DNA of 33,899 nt, from contig CAINLR010000191.1 of NCBI GenBank assembly GCA_903850425.1, forward strand, positions 1 through 33,899. The letters run 5' to 3'. Source of the stretch: an uncultured Verrucomicrobia subdivision 3 bacterium. Lineage in GTDB: Bacteria; Verrucomicrobiota; Verrucomicrobiia; Limisphaerales; UBA11358. Under the pieces are notes generated by a model that did no database searches, was not told the DNA's origin, and saw only the letters and a program-made list of their open reading frames with translations. Numbering within the stretch: the stretch's first letter is position 1; each line of letters begins with the position of its first letter. Positions 15,927 through 25,146 of the stretch are shown here, piece by piece. The translations under genes and the position numbers were made by a program.

Positions 15927-15942
15927 CGGCACCATTATTGCA
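15927..15942 (+). promoter_or_regulatory. Sigma-54-type -24/-12 promoter for dnaK
   Basis: CGGCACCATTATTGCA matches the -24/-12 pattern: GG and GC are 10 bp apart and the TTGCA half is perfect, with one mismatch in the TGGCAC half. Transcription would start near 15952, with a leader of about 38 nt before dnaK. There is no clear sigma-70 promoter here. Confidence 0.5.
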
Positions 15943-15989
15943 CTGGAACTGGAAGCAGTTAATCCAATTCACCACAATTTTATAATTTT

Positions 15990-17927
15990 ATGGCAAAAGT
16001 ATTAGGCATTGATTTAGGCACCACGAACTCCTGCATGGCCGTCATGGACAGCGGCGAACCGCTGGTGCTGGAAAACTCCGAGGGCAAACGCACGACGCCA
16101 TCCGTCGTGGCGTTCACGAAATCCGGCGAACGCGTGGTTGGCGATGCCGCCAAGCGCCAGGCCGTGACCAATTCGCGCAACACGATTTACTCCATCAAGC
16201 GCTTCATGGGGCGCAAATTTGACGAGGTCAGCGAAGAGATCAAACGCATGCCTTACAAGGTGGTGAAGGCATCGAATGGCGATTGCGCCGTCGAAGTCGA
16301 GGTGGACGGCAAGGCCAAGCAGTTCTCGCCGCAGGAAGTTTCCGCGATGATTCTTTCCAAGCTCAAAGCCGACGCCGAAGCGCGCTTGGGCGAGAAGATC
16401 ACGCAGGCCGTCATCACTGTGCCGGCTTATTTCAACGACTCGCAACGTCAGGCCACGAAGGACGCCGGCAAGATTGCCGGTCTCGAAGTGCTGCGCATTA
16501 TCAACGAGCCGACAGCGGCTTCGCTCGCTTACGGTCTCGACAAGAAAAAGGACGAGAAGATCGCGGTCTATGACTTGGGCGGCGGCACGTTTGATATTTC
16601 TGTTTTGGAAATCGGCGACGGCGTGTTTGAAGTGAAGGCCACGAATGGCGACACGCATCTCGGCGGTGACGACTGGGACAATGTGCTCATGGATTGGATT
16701 CTCGATGAATTCAAACGCGAGTATAACATGGATCTCCGCAAACAGCCCGACGCGCTCCAGCGCATCAAGGAAGAAGCCGAAAAAGCCAAGATCGCGCTCT
16801 CCAGCTCGCAGACTTACGACATCAATTTGCCGTTCATCACGGCGAACGCGACCGGGCCGAAGCACATCCAAAAAACTTTGACCCGCGCGAAAATGGAACA
16901 GCTCACGGACAAACTTTTCGAGCGCACCATCGGGCCGGTGAAAGCCTGCTTGAAAGACGCGGGCATCGAAGCGTCGAAGATTGACGAACTCGTGCTCGTC
17001 GGTGGCATGACCCGTATGCCGCGCGTGGTCGAAGTCGCCCGCTCGCTCGTCAACAAAGCCCCGCATCAAGGTGTGAATCCTGATGAAGTGGTTGCGATTG
17101 GCGCGGGGATTCAAGGCGGCGTGCTCAAGGGCGAAGTCAAAGATGTGCTCCTGCTCGACGTGACGCCGTTGTCGCTCGGCATCGAAACGCTCGGCGGCGT
17201 GTTCACGAAATTGATCGAACGCAACACCACGATTCCCGCGCGCAAATCAGAAATTTTCTCCACAGCGAGCGACAATCAGCCCGGAGTTGAAATTCATGTG
17301 CTCCAGGGCGAACGCCAGTTCTCGAAGGACAACAAGACCATTGGCCGTTTCAATCTCGCGGACATTCCGCCGGCTCCGCGCGGTGTGCCGCAGATCGAGG
17401 TGACCTTCGACATTGATGCCAACGGCATCTTGCACGTCGGCGCGAAAGACCTCGGCACAGGCAAGGAACAGAAGATCAGCATCACGGCCAGCAGCGGTCT
17501 CTCGAAGGACGAAGTCGAGAAGATGCGCAAGGATGCCGAAGCCCATGCCGACGAGGACAAGAGCCGCCTGGAAGAAATCCAGACGCGCAACGAGGCGGAC
17601 AACTCCGTTTATCGCACCGAGAAATTGCTCAAGGACAATGCGGAGAAAATTTCTGCGGACGACAAGGCCAAGCTCGAAACCGCAGCCAGCGCGGTGAAGG
17701 AAGCGCTCAAGGGCACGGACGCAGCAGCGATCAAATCCATGAGCGAGAAGCTGAATGAAGTGTGGCAGGCGATCTCGACGGAACTTTACAAGGCCGCCGC
17801 CGCGAAGGCGCAGGCCGACAAGGGCGGTGCGGCCGGCGCACAACCTGAAGGCGGCGAACCGAAGTCCGAAGAGAAGAAAAAGGACGACGGCGTGATTGAC
17901 GCGGAAGTCGTGGACGAGAAGAAATAA
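15990..17927 (+). CDS. dnaK: Chaperone DnaK (Hsp70)
   Basis: ATP-dependent cytoplasmic chaperone that binds exposed hydrophobic peptides with DnaJ and GrpE. The 645-residue product is full length. The nucleotide-binding domain starts [18 protein letters not shown] and contains [12 protein letters not shown] and [12 protein letters not shown]. The substrate domain contains [14 protein letters not shown] and [10 protein letters not shown]. The C-terminal tail ends with the acidic [14 protein letters not shown] putative sigma-54 promoter precedes it and a terminator follows, so it is its own transcription unit. The co-chaperones are not in the window. Confidence 0.98.
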   Translation: MAKVLGIDLGTTNSCMAVMDSGEPLVLENSEGKRTTPSVVAFTKSGERVVGDAAKRQAVTNSRNTIYSIKRFMGRKFDEVSEEIKRMPYKVVKASNGDCAVEVEVDGKAKQFSPQEVSAMILSKLKADAEARLGEKITQAVITVPAYFNDSQRQATKDAGKIAGLEVLRIINEPTAASLAYGLDKKKDEKIAVYDLGGGTFDISVLEIGDGVFEVKATNGDTHLGGDDWDNVLMDWILDEFKREYNMDLRKQPDALQRIKEEAEKAKIALSSSQTYDINLPFITANATGPKHIQKTLTRAKMEQLTDKLFERTIGPVKACLKDAGIEASKIDELVLVGGMTRMPRVVEVARSLVNKAPHQGVNPDEVVAIGAGIQGGVLKGEVKDVLLLDVTPLSLGIETLGGVFTKLIERNTTIPARKSEIFSTASDNQPGVEIHVLQGERQFSKDNKTIGRFNLADIPPAPRGVPQIEVTFDIDANGILHVGAKDLGTGKEQKISITASSGLSKDEVEKMRKDAEAHADEDKSRLEEIQTRNEADNSVYRTEKLLKDNAEKISADDKAKLETAASAVKEALKGTDAAAIKSMSEKLNEVWQAISTELYKAAAAKAQADKGGAAGAQPEGGEPKSEEKKKDDGVIDAEVVDEKK

Positions 17928-17933
17928 TTTCAA

Positions 17934-17973
17934 CGCGGGGGAATGGAAAAATTCCTCCGCGCTTTCGTTTTTG
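17934..17973 (+). terminator. Intrinsic terminator of dnaK
   Basis: An 11-bp stem (17934-17944 with 17951-17961, one G-T pair) has a 6-nt loop and is followed by CTTTCGTTTTTG. A second small hairpin (17980-17999) lies after it, before an A/C-rich leader leading into groES. No CIRCE operator is present. Confidence 0.8.
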
Positions 17974-18045
17974 AATTTTCCCACCGCTCGGGCGGCGGGA
18001 GTTAATTAAGCAGTCAACAAAACAAACAACCAACAAAACAAAAGT

Positions 18046-18339
18046 ATGGCACTAAACGTTAAACCGCTCGGCGACCGCATCCTCGTGGAAGCCGTCGAAG
18101 AGAAGGAAACCAAAAAAGGCGGCATTATCATCCCCGATTCTGCCAAGGAAAAACCGACGGAAAGCATCGTGGTCGCGCTCGGCACCGGCAAGCTCGACGA
18201 CGACGGCAAACGCGTTCCCTTTGAAGTCAAAAAGGGCGACCGCATCCTGTGCAGCAAATACGGCGGCACGGAAATCAAAATTGACGGCAAGGAATACAAG
18301 ATTTTGTCGAGCGACGACATTCTCGCCGTGTTGGAGTAA
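18046..18339 (+). CDS. groES: Co-chaperonin GroES
   Basis: The 97-residue heptameric lid of GroEL. It carries the expected [20 protein letters not shown] beginning (shown cut at 20) and the mobile loop [16 protein letters not shown], then a [14 protein letters not shown] segment and the ending [12 protein letters not shown]. The leader from 18009 is A/C-rich with two CAACAAAACAAA repeats and has no Shine-Dalgarno site. Its stop codon is the first part of a heptamer array, and groEL begins 41 bp later. The two genes form the classical operon. Confidence 0.97.
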   Translation: MALNVKPLGDRILVEAVEEKETKKGGIIIPDSAKEKPTESIVVALGTGKLDDDGKRVPFEVKKGDRILCSKYGGTEIKIDGKEYKILSSDDILAVLE

Positions 18340-18365
18340 TTCAAAATTAAAAATTAAAAATTCAA
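18338..18365. repeat. AATTAAA heptamer array between groES and groEL
   Basis: Four 7-bp units (outer two AATTCAA, inner two AATTAAA) run from inside the groES stop codon to 15 bp before the groEL start. Only one orientation is present here. Confidence 0.85.
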
Positions 18366-18380
18366 AACCAGAAAAATATT

Positions 18381-20036
18381 ATGGCAGCTAAACAATTGAT
18401 ATTCGACGAGCAGGCGCGGCAGGCGTTGCTCAAGGGCGTGCAGAAACTTTCCCGCGCCGTGGTCGCCACGCTCGGACCGAAGGGCCGCAACGTCGTCATT
18501 GACAAAAAATTCGGCTCCCCGACGGTCACCAAGGACGGTGTGACGGTCGCCAAGGAAATCGAACTCGAAGATCCTTACGAAAACATGGGCGCGCAGATGG
18601 TTCGCGAAGTCGCGAGCAAGACGAGCGACGCGGCCGGCGACGGCACGACGACGGCGACGGTGCTCGCTGAGTCCATTTATCGCGAAGGTCTGAAGTATGT
18701 GACCAGCGGCGCCAGCCCGATCAACATCCAACGCGGCATCAACAAGGCGGTCGAAGCCGCCGTGGAACAGCTCGCCAAGATCTCCAAGAAAGTCAAAGAC
18801 AAGGAAGAGATCAAGCAGGTCGCCACCGTTTCCGCCAACTGGGACACCACGATCGGCGAAATCATCGCGGACGCGATGGACAAGGTCGGCAAAGACGGCA
18901 CCATCACGGTCGAAGAAGCGAAGTCCATCGAAACCACCCTCGACGTGGTCGAAGGCATGCAGTTCGACAAGGGCTATCTCTCGCCTTACTTCGTGACCAG
19001 CGCGGAATCCATGGAGGCCAAGCTCGACGACGCCTACATCCTCAATTACGAAAAGAAGATCAGCAGCCTGAAAGACCTGTTGCCGATCCTCGAAAAAGTC
19101 GCGAAGACCAGCAAGCCGTTGTTGATCATCGCCGAAGAAGTCGAAGGCGAAGCGCTCGCGACTCTCGTCGTGAACAAACTGCGCGGCACGATCAATGTCT
19201 GCGCCGTGAAGGCTCCTGGTTTCGGCGATCGCCGCAAAGCCATGATGGAAGACATCGCGGTTCTCACCGGCGGCAAGTGCATCACCGAAGATCTCGGCAT
19301 CAAGCTGGAATCCATCGGTCTCGAAGACCTCGGCCGCGCCAAGAGCATCGTTGTGGACAAGGAAAACACGACGATCGTTGAAGGCTACGGCAAGTCCTCC
19401 GAGATCCAGGGCCGCGTGAATCAGATCCGCCGCCAGATCGAAGAGACCACGAGCGATTACGACAAGGAAAAATTGCAGGAACGTCTCGCGAAATTGGCGG
19501 GCGGCGTGGCCGTCATCAACGTCGGCGCGCAGACCGAAACCGAAATGAAGGAAAAGAAAGCCCGCGTGGAAGACGCTTTGCACGCAACCCGCGCCGCCGT
19601 GGAAGAAGGCATCGTGGCCGGCGGTGGTGTGGCGCTCATCCGCTGCATCGCGGCGATCGAAGCCGTCAAAGGCGCGAACGACGACGAGAAGATCGGCGTG
19701 GACATTGTCAAGCGCGCCGTCGAAGGACCGCTCCGCGCGCTCGCGGCGAACGCCGGTGTCGAAGGTTCGCTCATCGTGCAGGAAGTCAAGAAACGCAAGG
19801 GCAACGAAGGTTACAATGTCGCCACCGGCGAATACGAAGACCTCGTGAAAGCCGGCGTGGTTGACCCGAAGAAAGTCACGCGCTCGGCCTTGCAGAATGC
19901 GGCGTCCATCGCGGGCCTCTTGCTCACGACCGAATGCCTCATCACCGACGCTCCGGAGAAGGAAAAAGCTCCGGCTGGCGGCGGCGGTGGTCACGGCGGC
20001 GGCATGGGCGACATGGGCGGCATGGGCGGCTACTAA
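18381..20036 (+). CDS. groEL: Chaperonin GroEL (Hsp60)
   Basis: Double-ring chaperonin that refolds proteins inside a cage with GroES. The 551-residue product has the ATP-binding [19 protein letters not shown] and the loop [15 protein letters not shown] (around 86-100). Further on it has [14 protein letters not shown] and [17 protein letters not shown]. The C-terminus has the Gly/Met-rich tail [12 protein letters not shown], which marks the cage-facing GroEL type. There is no visible Shine-Dalgarno site. It ends before a strong terminator. Confidence 0.98.
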   Translation: MAAKQLIFDEQARQALLKGVQKLSRAVVATLGPKGRNVVIDKKFGSPTVTKDGVTVAKEIELEDPYENMGAQMVREVASKTSDAAGDGTTTATVLAESIYREGLKYVTSGASPINIQRGINKAVEAAVEQLAKISKKVKDKEEIKQVATVSANWDTTIGEIIADAMDKVGKDGTITVEEAKSIETTLDVVEGMQFDKGYLSPYFVTSAESMEAKLDDAYILNYEKKISSLKDLLPILEKVAKTSKPLLIIAEEVEGEALATLVVNKLRGTINVCAVKAPGFGDRRKAMMEDIAVLTGGKCITEDLGIKLESIGLEDLGRAKSIVVDKENTTIVEGYGKSSEIQGRVNQIRRQIEETTSDYDKEKLQERLAKLAGGVAVINVGAQTETEMKEKKARVEDALHATRAAVEEGIVAGGGVALIRCIAAIEAVKGANDDEKIGVDIVKRAVEGPLRALAANAGVEGSLIVQEVKKRKGNEGYNVATGEYEDLVKAGVVDPKKVTRSALQNAASIAGLLLTTECLITDAPEKEKAPAGGGGGHGGGMGDMGGMGGY

Positions 20037-20084
20037 GTCCTGGCGGACGGCCACCGTCCGAATTAGAGGAACCGAGAAATTCAG

Positions 20085-20121
20085 AACGCGGCTGGAAGCA
20101 ATTCCGGCCGCGTTTTTTATT
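20085..20121 (+). terminator. Intrinsic terminator of groESL
   Basis: A stem AACGCGGCtGGAA pairs with TTCCgGCCGCGTT around a GCAA loop, followed by TTTTTTATTT. A smaller hairpin (20044-20060, CGGACGG and CCGTCCG around a 3-nt loop) lies just before it. Confidence 0.92.
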
Positions 20122-20166
20122 TCCCCGCAACCAATTTTCGCTTTCACTGTTTCATCACGGAACCAC

Positions 20167-21117
20167 ATGACACCAACCAACTTTGACGCGGCGCGGGCGA
20201 CCTACCAAAAAATCGCCGCCAACATTTCCAAAGTCATGCGCGGGCAGGACGCGGCCACGCGGCATCTGCTGGCGGCGCTGGCGGCCGGCGGCCATGTGCT
20301 GCTGGAAGATTATCCCGGCACCGGCAAGACCACGCTGGCCAAGGCACTCGCCAAATCCATTGACGCGCGCTTCAAACGCATCCAATTCACGCCGGATTTG
20401 CTGCCATCCGACATCCTGGGCGTTTCCATCTTCAGCCAGCGCGACCAGGAATTTCATTTTCACGAAGGCCCGGTCTTCACCGACATCCTGCTGGCCGACG
20501 AAATCAATCGCGCCTCGCCGCGCACGCAGTCCGCGCTGCTCGAAGCGATGGGCGAAGGCCAGGTCAGCGTCGAGGGCGAGCGCCGGAATTTATCGGAACT
20601 ATTTTTCGTCATCGCCACGGAAAATCCCGTGGAATTTCGCGGCACTTATCCGCTGCCGGAAGCGCAAATGGACCGGTTCGCCATGCAATTCACGCTCGGC
20701 TACGTTTCAGCCGCCGAGGAAGTGGCGATTCTCACCGCGCAGGAACACAACCATCCGATTGAGGAACTAAAATCCGCCGCCACGCTCGCCGACGTCATCG
20801 CCATGAAGCGCGCCGTTGAAAACATCCGCATCAGCCCGGAGTTGAAGCGCTACGCCGTGGATCTCGTCGCGGCCACGCGCACGGCCAGCGGCGTGCAACT
20901 CGGCGCAAGCCCGCGCGCCTCGATCGCGCTGATGAAAACCGCTCAAGCATTGGCGCTGTTCGACGGCGTTGATTTCGTCGCGCCCGAACAGATTCAATTG
21001 CTCGCCGTCCCGGTCATCGCGCATCGCGTGGTGCTGGAACCGCAGGCGCGCTTCTCCGGCCTGACCACGCGCGGCGTGGTGGAGGACATTTTGAAAAAAC
21101 TGCGTGTGCCGGCATGA
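20167..21117 (+). CDS. MoxR-family AAA+ ATPase
   Basis: AAA+ ATPase that acts as a chaperone for assembling VWA- or DUF58-linked complexes. The 316-residue product begins MTPTNFDAARATYQKIAANI. Walker A is YPGTGKTTLAKA (about 48-59), followed by PDLLPSDILGVSIF, Walker B ILLADEINRASP (about 108-119) and sensor IATENPVEFRGTYPLPEAQ, cut short here. The frame is open further upstream, but that part overlaps groEL and is not coding. The gene starts a set with a DUF58 protein and a transglutaminase, the usual MoxR-DUF58-TGase context. Partner choice is inferred from this context. Confidence 0.93.
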   Translation: MTPTNFDAARATYQKIAANISKVMRGQDAATRHLLAALAAGGHVLLEDYPGTGKTTLAKALAKSIDARFKRIQFTPDLLPSDILGVSIFSQRDQEFHFHEGPVFTDILLADEINRASPRTQSALLEAMGEGQVSVEGERRNLSELFFVIATENPVEFRGTYPLPEAQMDRFAMQFTLGYVSAAEEVAILTAQEHNHPIEELKSAATLADVIAMKRAVENIRISPELKRYAVDLVAATRTASGVQLGASPRASIALMKTAQALALFDGVDFVAPEQIQLLAVPVIAHRVVLEPQARFSGLTTRGVVEDILKKLRVPA

Positions 21118-21122
21118 GATGA

Positions 21123-21217
21123 AATTAAAAATTAAAAATGTAAAATTAAAAAAGCCAGACACGTTCGCGATTGGTCTCAGTTCGATTTTTAATTTTTATT
21201 TTTGCATTTTTAATTTA
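21123..21217. repeat. Paired AT-rich heptamer arrays between moxR and DUF58 genes
   Basis: Four AATTAAA-type units (21123-21150, one AATGTAA) face four ATTTTTA-type units (21185-21212, one TTTTTGC) across a mixed-sequence spacer of about 34 bp. The arms are mutually complementary. The right array ends 6 bp before the GTG start of the DUF58 gene. Confidence 0.88.
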
Positions 21218-21222
21218 CCGCC

Positions 21223-22554
21223 GTGACCTTCCTTTACAAGCCCATTTACTGGAGCTACCGCATCACCAGCGGCGTCTGGTATTGGGCGCGGCGACGTTTC
21301 ACCACGGCGGGATGGTGCGCGCTGGTCGGCCTCTTCGTCTCCGGTGCCGTTGGCGTGGACGTGGAAAACACCGTGTCTTATCAGGCGTTTGCGCTGCTGT
21401 TTGGCTTCCTGCTGCTGGCGTTCGCGTGCAGCTTTTTCTTCCGCGCAAAATTTTCCGCCACCCGGACTTTGCCGCGCGTGGGCACCGCCGGCCAGCCGTT
21501 GCGCTATCGCGTGACGGTCAAAAATCTGACGCTGAAAACCCAGGGCGGTCTGACGCTGCTGGAAGACATGATTGACCCACGACCGTCCTATCAGGACTGG
21601 CTGGGATTTCAACTGGCGGAAGGCCGGCGCGTCCGGCCGTTCCAAATGTCCCAGCGGCGGCGGAAAAATCCCTTTCGCTTGGCGACCGCCAAGGCGGCGG
21701 AAATCCCCGCCATGTCCGCGCACGGCGTGGCGGAAGTCAGCGGCGAAATCCTGCCCCTGCGCCGTGGCTTGCTGCCATTGGCCGGCGTCACAGTGGCGCG
21801 GCCGGACCCGCTCGGTTTGTTCCGCTCGTTCATCAAGGTGCCCGCCGCGCAGACGGTTTTGATTTTGCCGAAGCGCTATCCGCTGCCCGCCATCGCGCTG
21901 CCGGGATCATTGCGCTATCAGGAAGGCGGCGTGGCACTGGCGGCCAACGTCGGGCGAAGCGAGGAATTTGTCGCGCTGCGGGATTATCGCCACGGCGATC
22001 CACTGCGGCACATCCATTGGCGGAGCTGGGCGAAGGTGGGCAAACCCATCGTGAAGGAATTCGAGGATGAATTTTTTGTGCGCCACGCGCTGGTGCTGGA
22101 CACGTTCGACGAAGAGCCGAACAGCGAAGTCATGGAAGAGGCTGTCGCGGTGGCCGCCTCGTTTGCCTGCACAGTGCTGACGCAGGAATCGCTGCTGGAC
22201 CTGCTGTTCGTCGGCAACCAGTCGTATTGTTTCACGGCCGGACGCGGTCTGGCGCAGCCGGACCAGATGCTCGAAATTCTCGCCTCGGTTCGAAATTGTG
22301 CGGACCAGCCGTTCGACACCCTCGAAAAACTGGTGTTGAACCATATCGCCGCCGTCAGCGGCTGCATCTGCGTGCTACAGCGCTGGGACGAGCCGCGCCA
22401 GAAATTCGTGAAGAAACTGACCACGCTGGGCGTGCCGCTGCTGGTGTTGCTGGTCATTCCGCCCGGCGGAAAAAAACCGGCGGGCGAGACGTCGGAAAAT
22501 TTTCACGTCCTCGAAATCGGCAAAGTCGAGGAAGCTCTGGCGAAACTTAAATGA
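21223..22554 (+). CDS. DUF58 membrane-anchored protein
   Basis: A 443-residue protein with two N-terminal hydrophobic helices (about 25-75), followed by a large domain. The central motif LRDYRHGDPLRHIHWRSWAK is the hallmark of DUF58, and a VKEFEDEFFVRHALVLDTF segment follows, resembling a degenerate VWA domain. The start is GTG at 21223, with an AT-rich repeat in place of a Shine-Dalgarno site. The stop overlaps the next start by 4 bp (ATGA). It is presumably a partner of the MoxR ATPase and the transglutaminase at the inner membrane. Confidence 0.9.
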   Translation: MTFLYKPIYWSYRITSGVWYWARRRFTTAGWCALVGLFVSGAVGVDVENTVSYQAFALLFGFLLLAFACSFFFRAKFSATRTLPRVGTAGQPLRYRVTVKNLTLKTQGGLTLLEDMIDPRPSYQDWLGFQLAEGRRVRPFQMSQRRRKNPFRLATAKAAEIPAMSAHGVAEVSGEILPLRRGLLPLAGVTVARPDPLGLFRSFIKVPAAQTVLILPKRYPLPAIALPGSLRYQEGGVALAANVGRSEEFVALRDYRHGDPLRHIHWRSWAKVGKPIVKEFEDEFFVRHALVLDTFDEEPNSEVMEEAVAVAASFACTVLTQESLLDLLFVGNQSYCFTAGRGLAQPDQMLEILASVRNCADQPFDTLEKLVLNHIAAVSGCICVLQRWDEPRQKFVKKLTTLGVPLLVLLVIPPGGKKPAGETSENFHVLEIGKVEEALAKLK

Positions 22555-24671
22555 AAACTCCGCCGTTTTTGATGTTCGCCGCGCTGCTCTTTTGGGGCTG
22601 GCAGGCGGATTTCTTGATTGTCGGGGCCAGTCTCGGTGTGGTGCTGGAAAGCTCGCGAGTCATCCGCGCCCGCTGGGATTTGGACGATGCCGACTTCAAT
22701 CACATCTGGAGCTTTTGCGTGCTGCTGGTGGTGGCGCTGGCGGGTTATGTTTTTACCACGAACGAAGCCGGTGGCGGATTGAATGCCATGCTGCACGGCA
22801 ATATGGCCGCGCGCAACGCCGTCAATTCCGCCGTGCTGACGTCCACCCGGTTTTTGCGCTGGCTGCCGATGGCGACCTTCCCTTTTATTTTTGCGCAGGT
22901 GTTCAACGTGCGTTCGTCCGTGCCGCTCACCGCCGTTTCGCTGGTGCTGCGCTGGCGGCGGCGCAAAGGCGAGGCGACGCTCGCCGGCCACTATCTCGAC
23001 ATCGTCTATCCCTATTTCATCGTCTGCCTGTTTTCCGCCGGCATCCATTCCAACTCCGGCACGCAATCGTATTTCTGGGGGCAATGCGTATTAATTACTT
23101 GGGCACTGTGGTCGGTGCGGGCACGTCGGTTTGGCCTGGTCACCTGGGCTTGCACCCTGCTCGCTGTGCTCGGACTGGGCTTCCTCGGACAGTTCGGCAT
23201 CAATCAGGCGCAACGGGTCATCGAGAACTTCAACGCGCAATGGATGGCGCGGTTTTTCCGGCAGCGCACGGACGCGGCGCAAAGCGTCACGTCCATCGGC
23301 CAGATCGGCGACTTGAAATTGTCGCCCCGAATTGTCATCTGGCTGCAGCCGGAAAACGTGGTCAAGGTGCCGACGTATTTGCGCGAGGCCAGCTATCGCA
23401 AATATGCGCCGCAACGCCAGACGTGGTTTGCCGGCAGCTCCGCCAATGATTTTGAACCCATGTCCGCCGAGGCCGATGGCACGAGTTGGGTGCTGGTGCC
23501 GGGCAACCTCAGCACCGCCAGCATCAACATCGCGTGCTATCTCAACGGCTGGTCACGCGAATATGAAGCGCCGGAAGGGTTGCTGCCGTTACCGACCGGC
23601 AGCCGGAGCCTGGGCAAACTCCCGGCGGAAATCCTGCTCAAGAAAAACCCGACCGGTGCCGTCCTGGCGGCCGGACGCGGCTTGCTGATTTTTGACGCGC
23701 ACTACCGTCCAGGCGCGAGCATTGATTCGCCCCCGAACGTCATCACCAATTTTGATTCCACGGTGAATCTTGAAGAGAAGGCCGCGCTGGACCAGGTGAT
23801 TTCTGAAATGAACCTCTCGGCCACCGACCCGCTGGCGGACAAACTAATCGGCATCCAGCGATTCTTCGCGCAGAAATTTACTTACAGCACCTGGCAGGAA
23901 GCGGACAAAAAAGCGCCCACGAACAGCACGCCGCTGTCGCGATTTCTGCTGACCCGCCGCACCGGCCACTGCGAATACTTCGCCACCGCCACCGTCCTGC
24001 TCCTGCGCGAGCTGGGCGTGCCCGCGCGCTACGCGGTCGGCTATGCCGTCCATGAAACCAGCGGCACCGGCTTCATCGTCCGCGAACGTGACGCCCACGC
24101 TTGGTGCCTCGTCTGGGACGCCAGCGCCAAAATCTGGGTGGACTTCGACACGACTCCGTCCTCCTGGATTGCGATTGAGAACCGGCACAAGTCCATGCTC
24201 GAATGGCTGTCCGATCTGAAATCGTGGCTCGGCTTTGAGTTCGCCAAATTCCGCTGGCGCGAGGCGCATTGGCAGCAATACCTCCTCTGGTCGCTCATTC
24301 CCGTGCTGGTCGTGCTGCTGTATTACATCATCTTTCGCCACCGGAAGAAACGACGGGATCCGCACGCAAAAAAATGGAACGAAATCCAGGCCGTCTGGCC
24401 CGGCCTTGATTCGGAGTTTTATCAGTTGGAGAAAAATCTAGCCGCGCGCGGGCTGCCGCGTCCGCCCGGCGAATCCCTGGCCGACTGGCTGCAACGCGCG
24501 CTGGCCGAACCGGCCCTCGCCGAACTGCGCCCGCCGCTGCATCAACTTTTGCAACTGCACTACCGCCACCGGTTCGATCCGCCCGGCTTAAGCGCCTCGC
24601 AACGCGAACAGTTGAAACGCGAAGCCAAAGTTTGCCTCCACGCCCTCGCGCGCACGAAGCCCGCGAAATGA
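22551..24671 (+). CDS. Membrane-bound transglutaminase-like protein
   Basis: A 706-residue protein with about six N-terminal membrane helices (to about 230), an extracytoplasmic region, a transglutaminase domain (about 440-545) and one more membrane helix (about 575-597). The catalytic triad is visible: Cys in RTGHCEYFATATVLLL, His in DAHAWCLVW and Asp in WVDFDTTPS. Such TgpA-type enzymes cross-link or hydrolyse amide bonds outside the membrane; the natural substrate is unknown. The C-terminal cytoplasmic part (about 600-706) matches the DUF4129-like tail. The start overlaps the DUF58 stop by 4 bp. It is the last gene before ssrA. Confidence 0.9.
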   Translation: MKTPPFLMFAALLFWGWQADFLIVGASLGVVLESSRVIRARWDLDDADFNHIWSFCVLLVVALAGYVFTTNEAGGGLNAMLHGNMAARNAVNSAVLTSTRFLRWLPMATFPFIFAQVFNVRSSVPLTAVSLVLRWRRRKGEATLAGHYLDIVYPYFIVCLFSAGIHSNSGTQSYFWGQCVLITWALWSVRARRFGLVTWACTLLAVLGLGFLGQFGINQAQRVIENFNAQWMARFFRQRTDAAQSVTSIGQIGDLKLSPRIVIWLQPENVVKVPTYLREASYRKYAPQRQTWFAGSSANDFEPMSAEADGTSWVLVPGNLSTASINIACYLNGWSREYEAPEGLLPLPTGSRSLGKLPAEILLKKNPTGAVLAAGRGLLIFDAHYRPGASIDSPPNVITNFDSTVNLEEKAALDQVISEMNLSATDPLADKLIGIQRFFAQKFTYSTWQEADKKAPTNSTPLSRFLLTRRTGHCEYFATATVLLLRELGVPARYAVGYAVHETSGTGFIVRERDAHAWCLVWDASAKIWVDFDTTPSSWIAIENRHKSMLEWLSDLKSWLGFEFAKFRWREAHWQQYLLWSLIPVLVVLLYYIIFRHRKKRRDPHAKKWNEIQAVWPGLDSEFYQLEKNLAARGLPRPPGESLADWLQRALAEPALAELRPPLHQLLQLHYRHRFDPPGLSASQREQLKREAKVCLHALARTKPAK

Positions 24672-24727
24672 TTTCTTTATTTGACCGGAGCCAGGCATTA
24701 GCGGATGCTGCTGGCGTTGGTTTGGAT

Positions 24728-25079
24728 GGGGGCGCACTGGTTTCGACCATGTGAACACGCCAGAGGCGGCATGCCGAGGACGATGCGTTGGCCTCGTAAA
24801 TAATCGCATCAAAACAAAACAGCTAATCAAGAACTAGCTCTCGCGGCCTAAGGCCCCGACGTTCGCCATTGGACACCTGCTACGGTGGATGAACGCAACT
24901 GCAGGCATGGTCGGCGACGGAGACCGCGCGTTGTTGACCGAGATCTTTTCATGCGGACTAGGCAGTGCGACTTGAGTCCGGACAGTATCGCATAGCAGAA
25001 AACATTATTCGGAATAAGCATGTAGTCGCGGCTGGTTGGCTTGCTTGGGACGCGGGTTCAATTCCCGCCGCCTCCACCA
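24728..25079 (+). ncRNA. ssrA: Transfer-messenger RNA (tmRNA)
   Basis: A 352-nt tmRNA. The 5' end GGGGGCG (24728-24734) pairs with CGCCUCC before the 3' CCA (25077-25079), one pair being G-U, forming the tRNA-like acceptor stem. The T-arm GGGTTCAATTCCC is present. The resume frame encodes the tag ANQELALAA followed by TAA (24822-24851). The AACTGGTTTCGAC-like 5' region and GCATGCCGAGGA match the tmRNA consensus. A different frame starting at GCA (24808) would give only a six-residue product without the LAA ending, so I prefer the GCT start. The role is to rescue stalled ribosomes with SmpB. Confidence 0.94.
25047..25079. other. Putative left attachment site of the integrated element
   Basis: The 3' end of ssrA (T-arm and acceptor to CCA) is a classic tyrosine-recombinase target, and an integrase gene starts 60 bp later. 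The core cannot be delimited because no second copy of this sequence is visible in the window; the right site probably lies beyond 33899. Confidence 0.55.
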
Positions 25080-25102
25080 TTTATTGCAATATAAATGATG
25101 TA

Positions 25103-25146
25103 TTGACTTAATTCTATCTTTCATCTATCATGTGGATAGATGAAAG
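25103..25146 (+). promoter_or_regulatory. Integrase promoter overlapping a perfect inverted repeat
   Basis: A -35 TTGACT (25103-25108) and -10 TATCAT (25126-25131) have 17-bp spacing. A perfect 12-bp inverted repeat (CTTTCATCTATC 25118-25129 and GATAGATGAAAG 25135-25146, 5-nt spacer) covers the -10 box and the start codon at 25140. The predicted transcript starts almost at the ATG, suggesting a leaderless mRNA. The repeat could be an operator. Confidence 0.6.

Noticed and set aside
18000-18045. CIRCE operator before groES
   Set aside because: TTAGCACTC-N9-GAGTGCTAA is not present on either strand; only an A/C-rich leader and a small GC hairpin are seen.
24808-24828. Alternative tmRNA tag starting at GCA (ASKQNS)
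   Set aside because: It stops after six residues and lacks the LAA ending needed for proteolysis.
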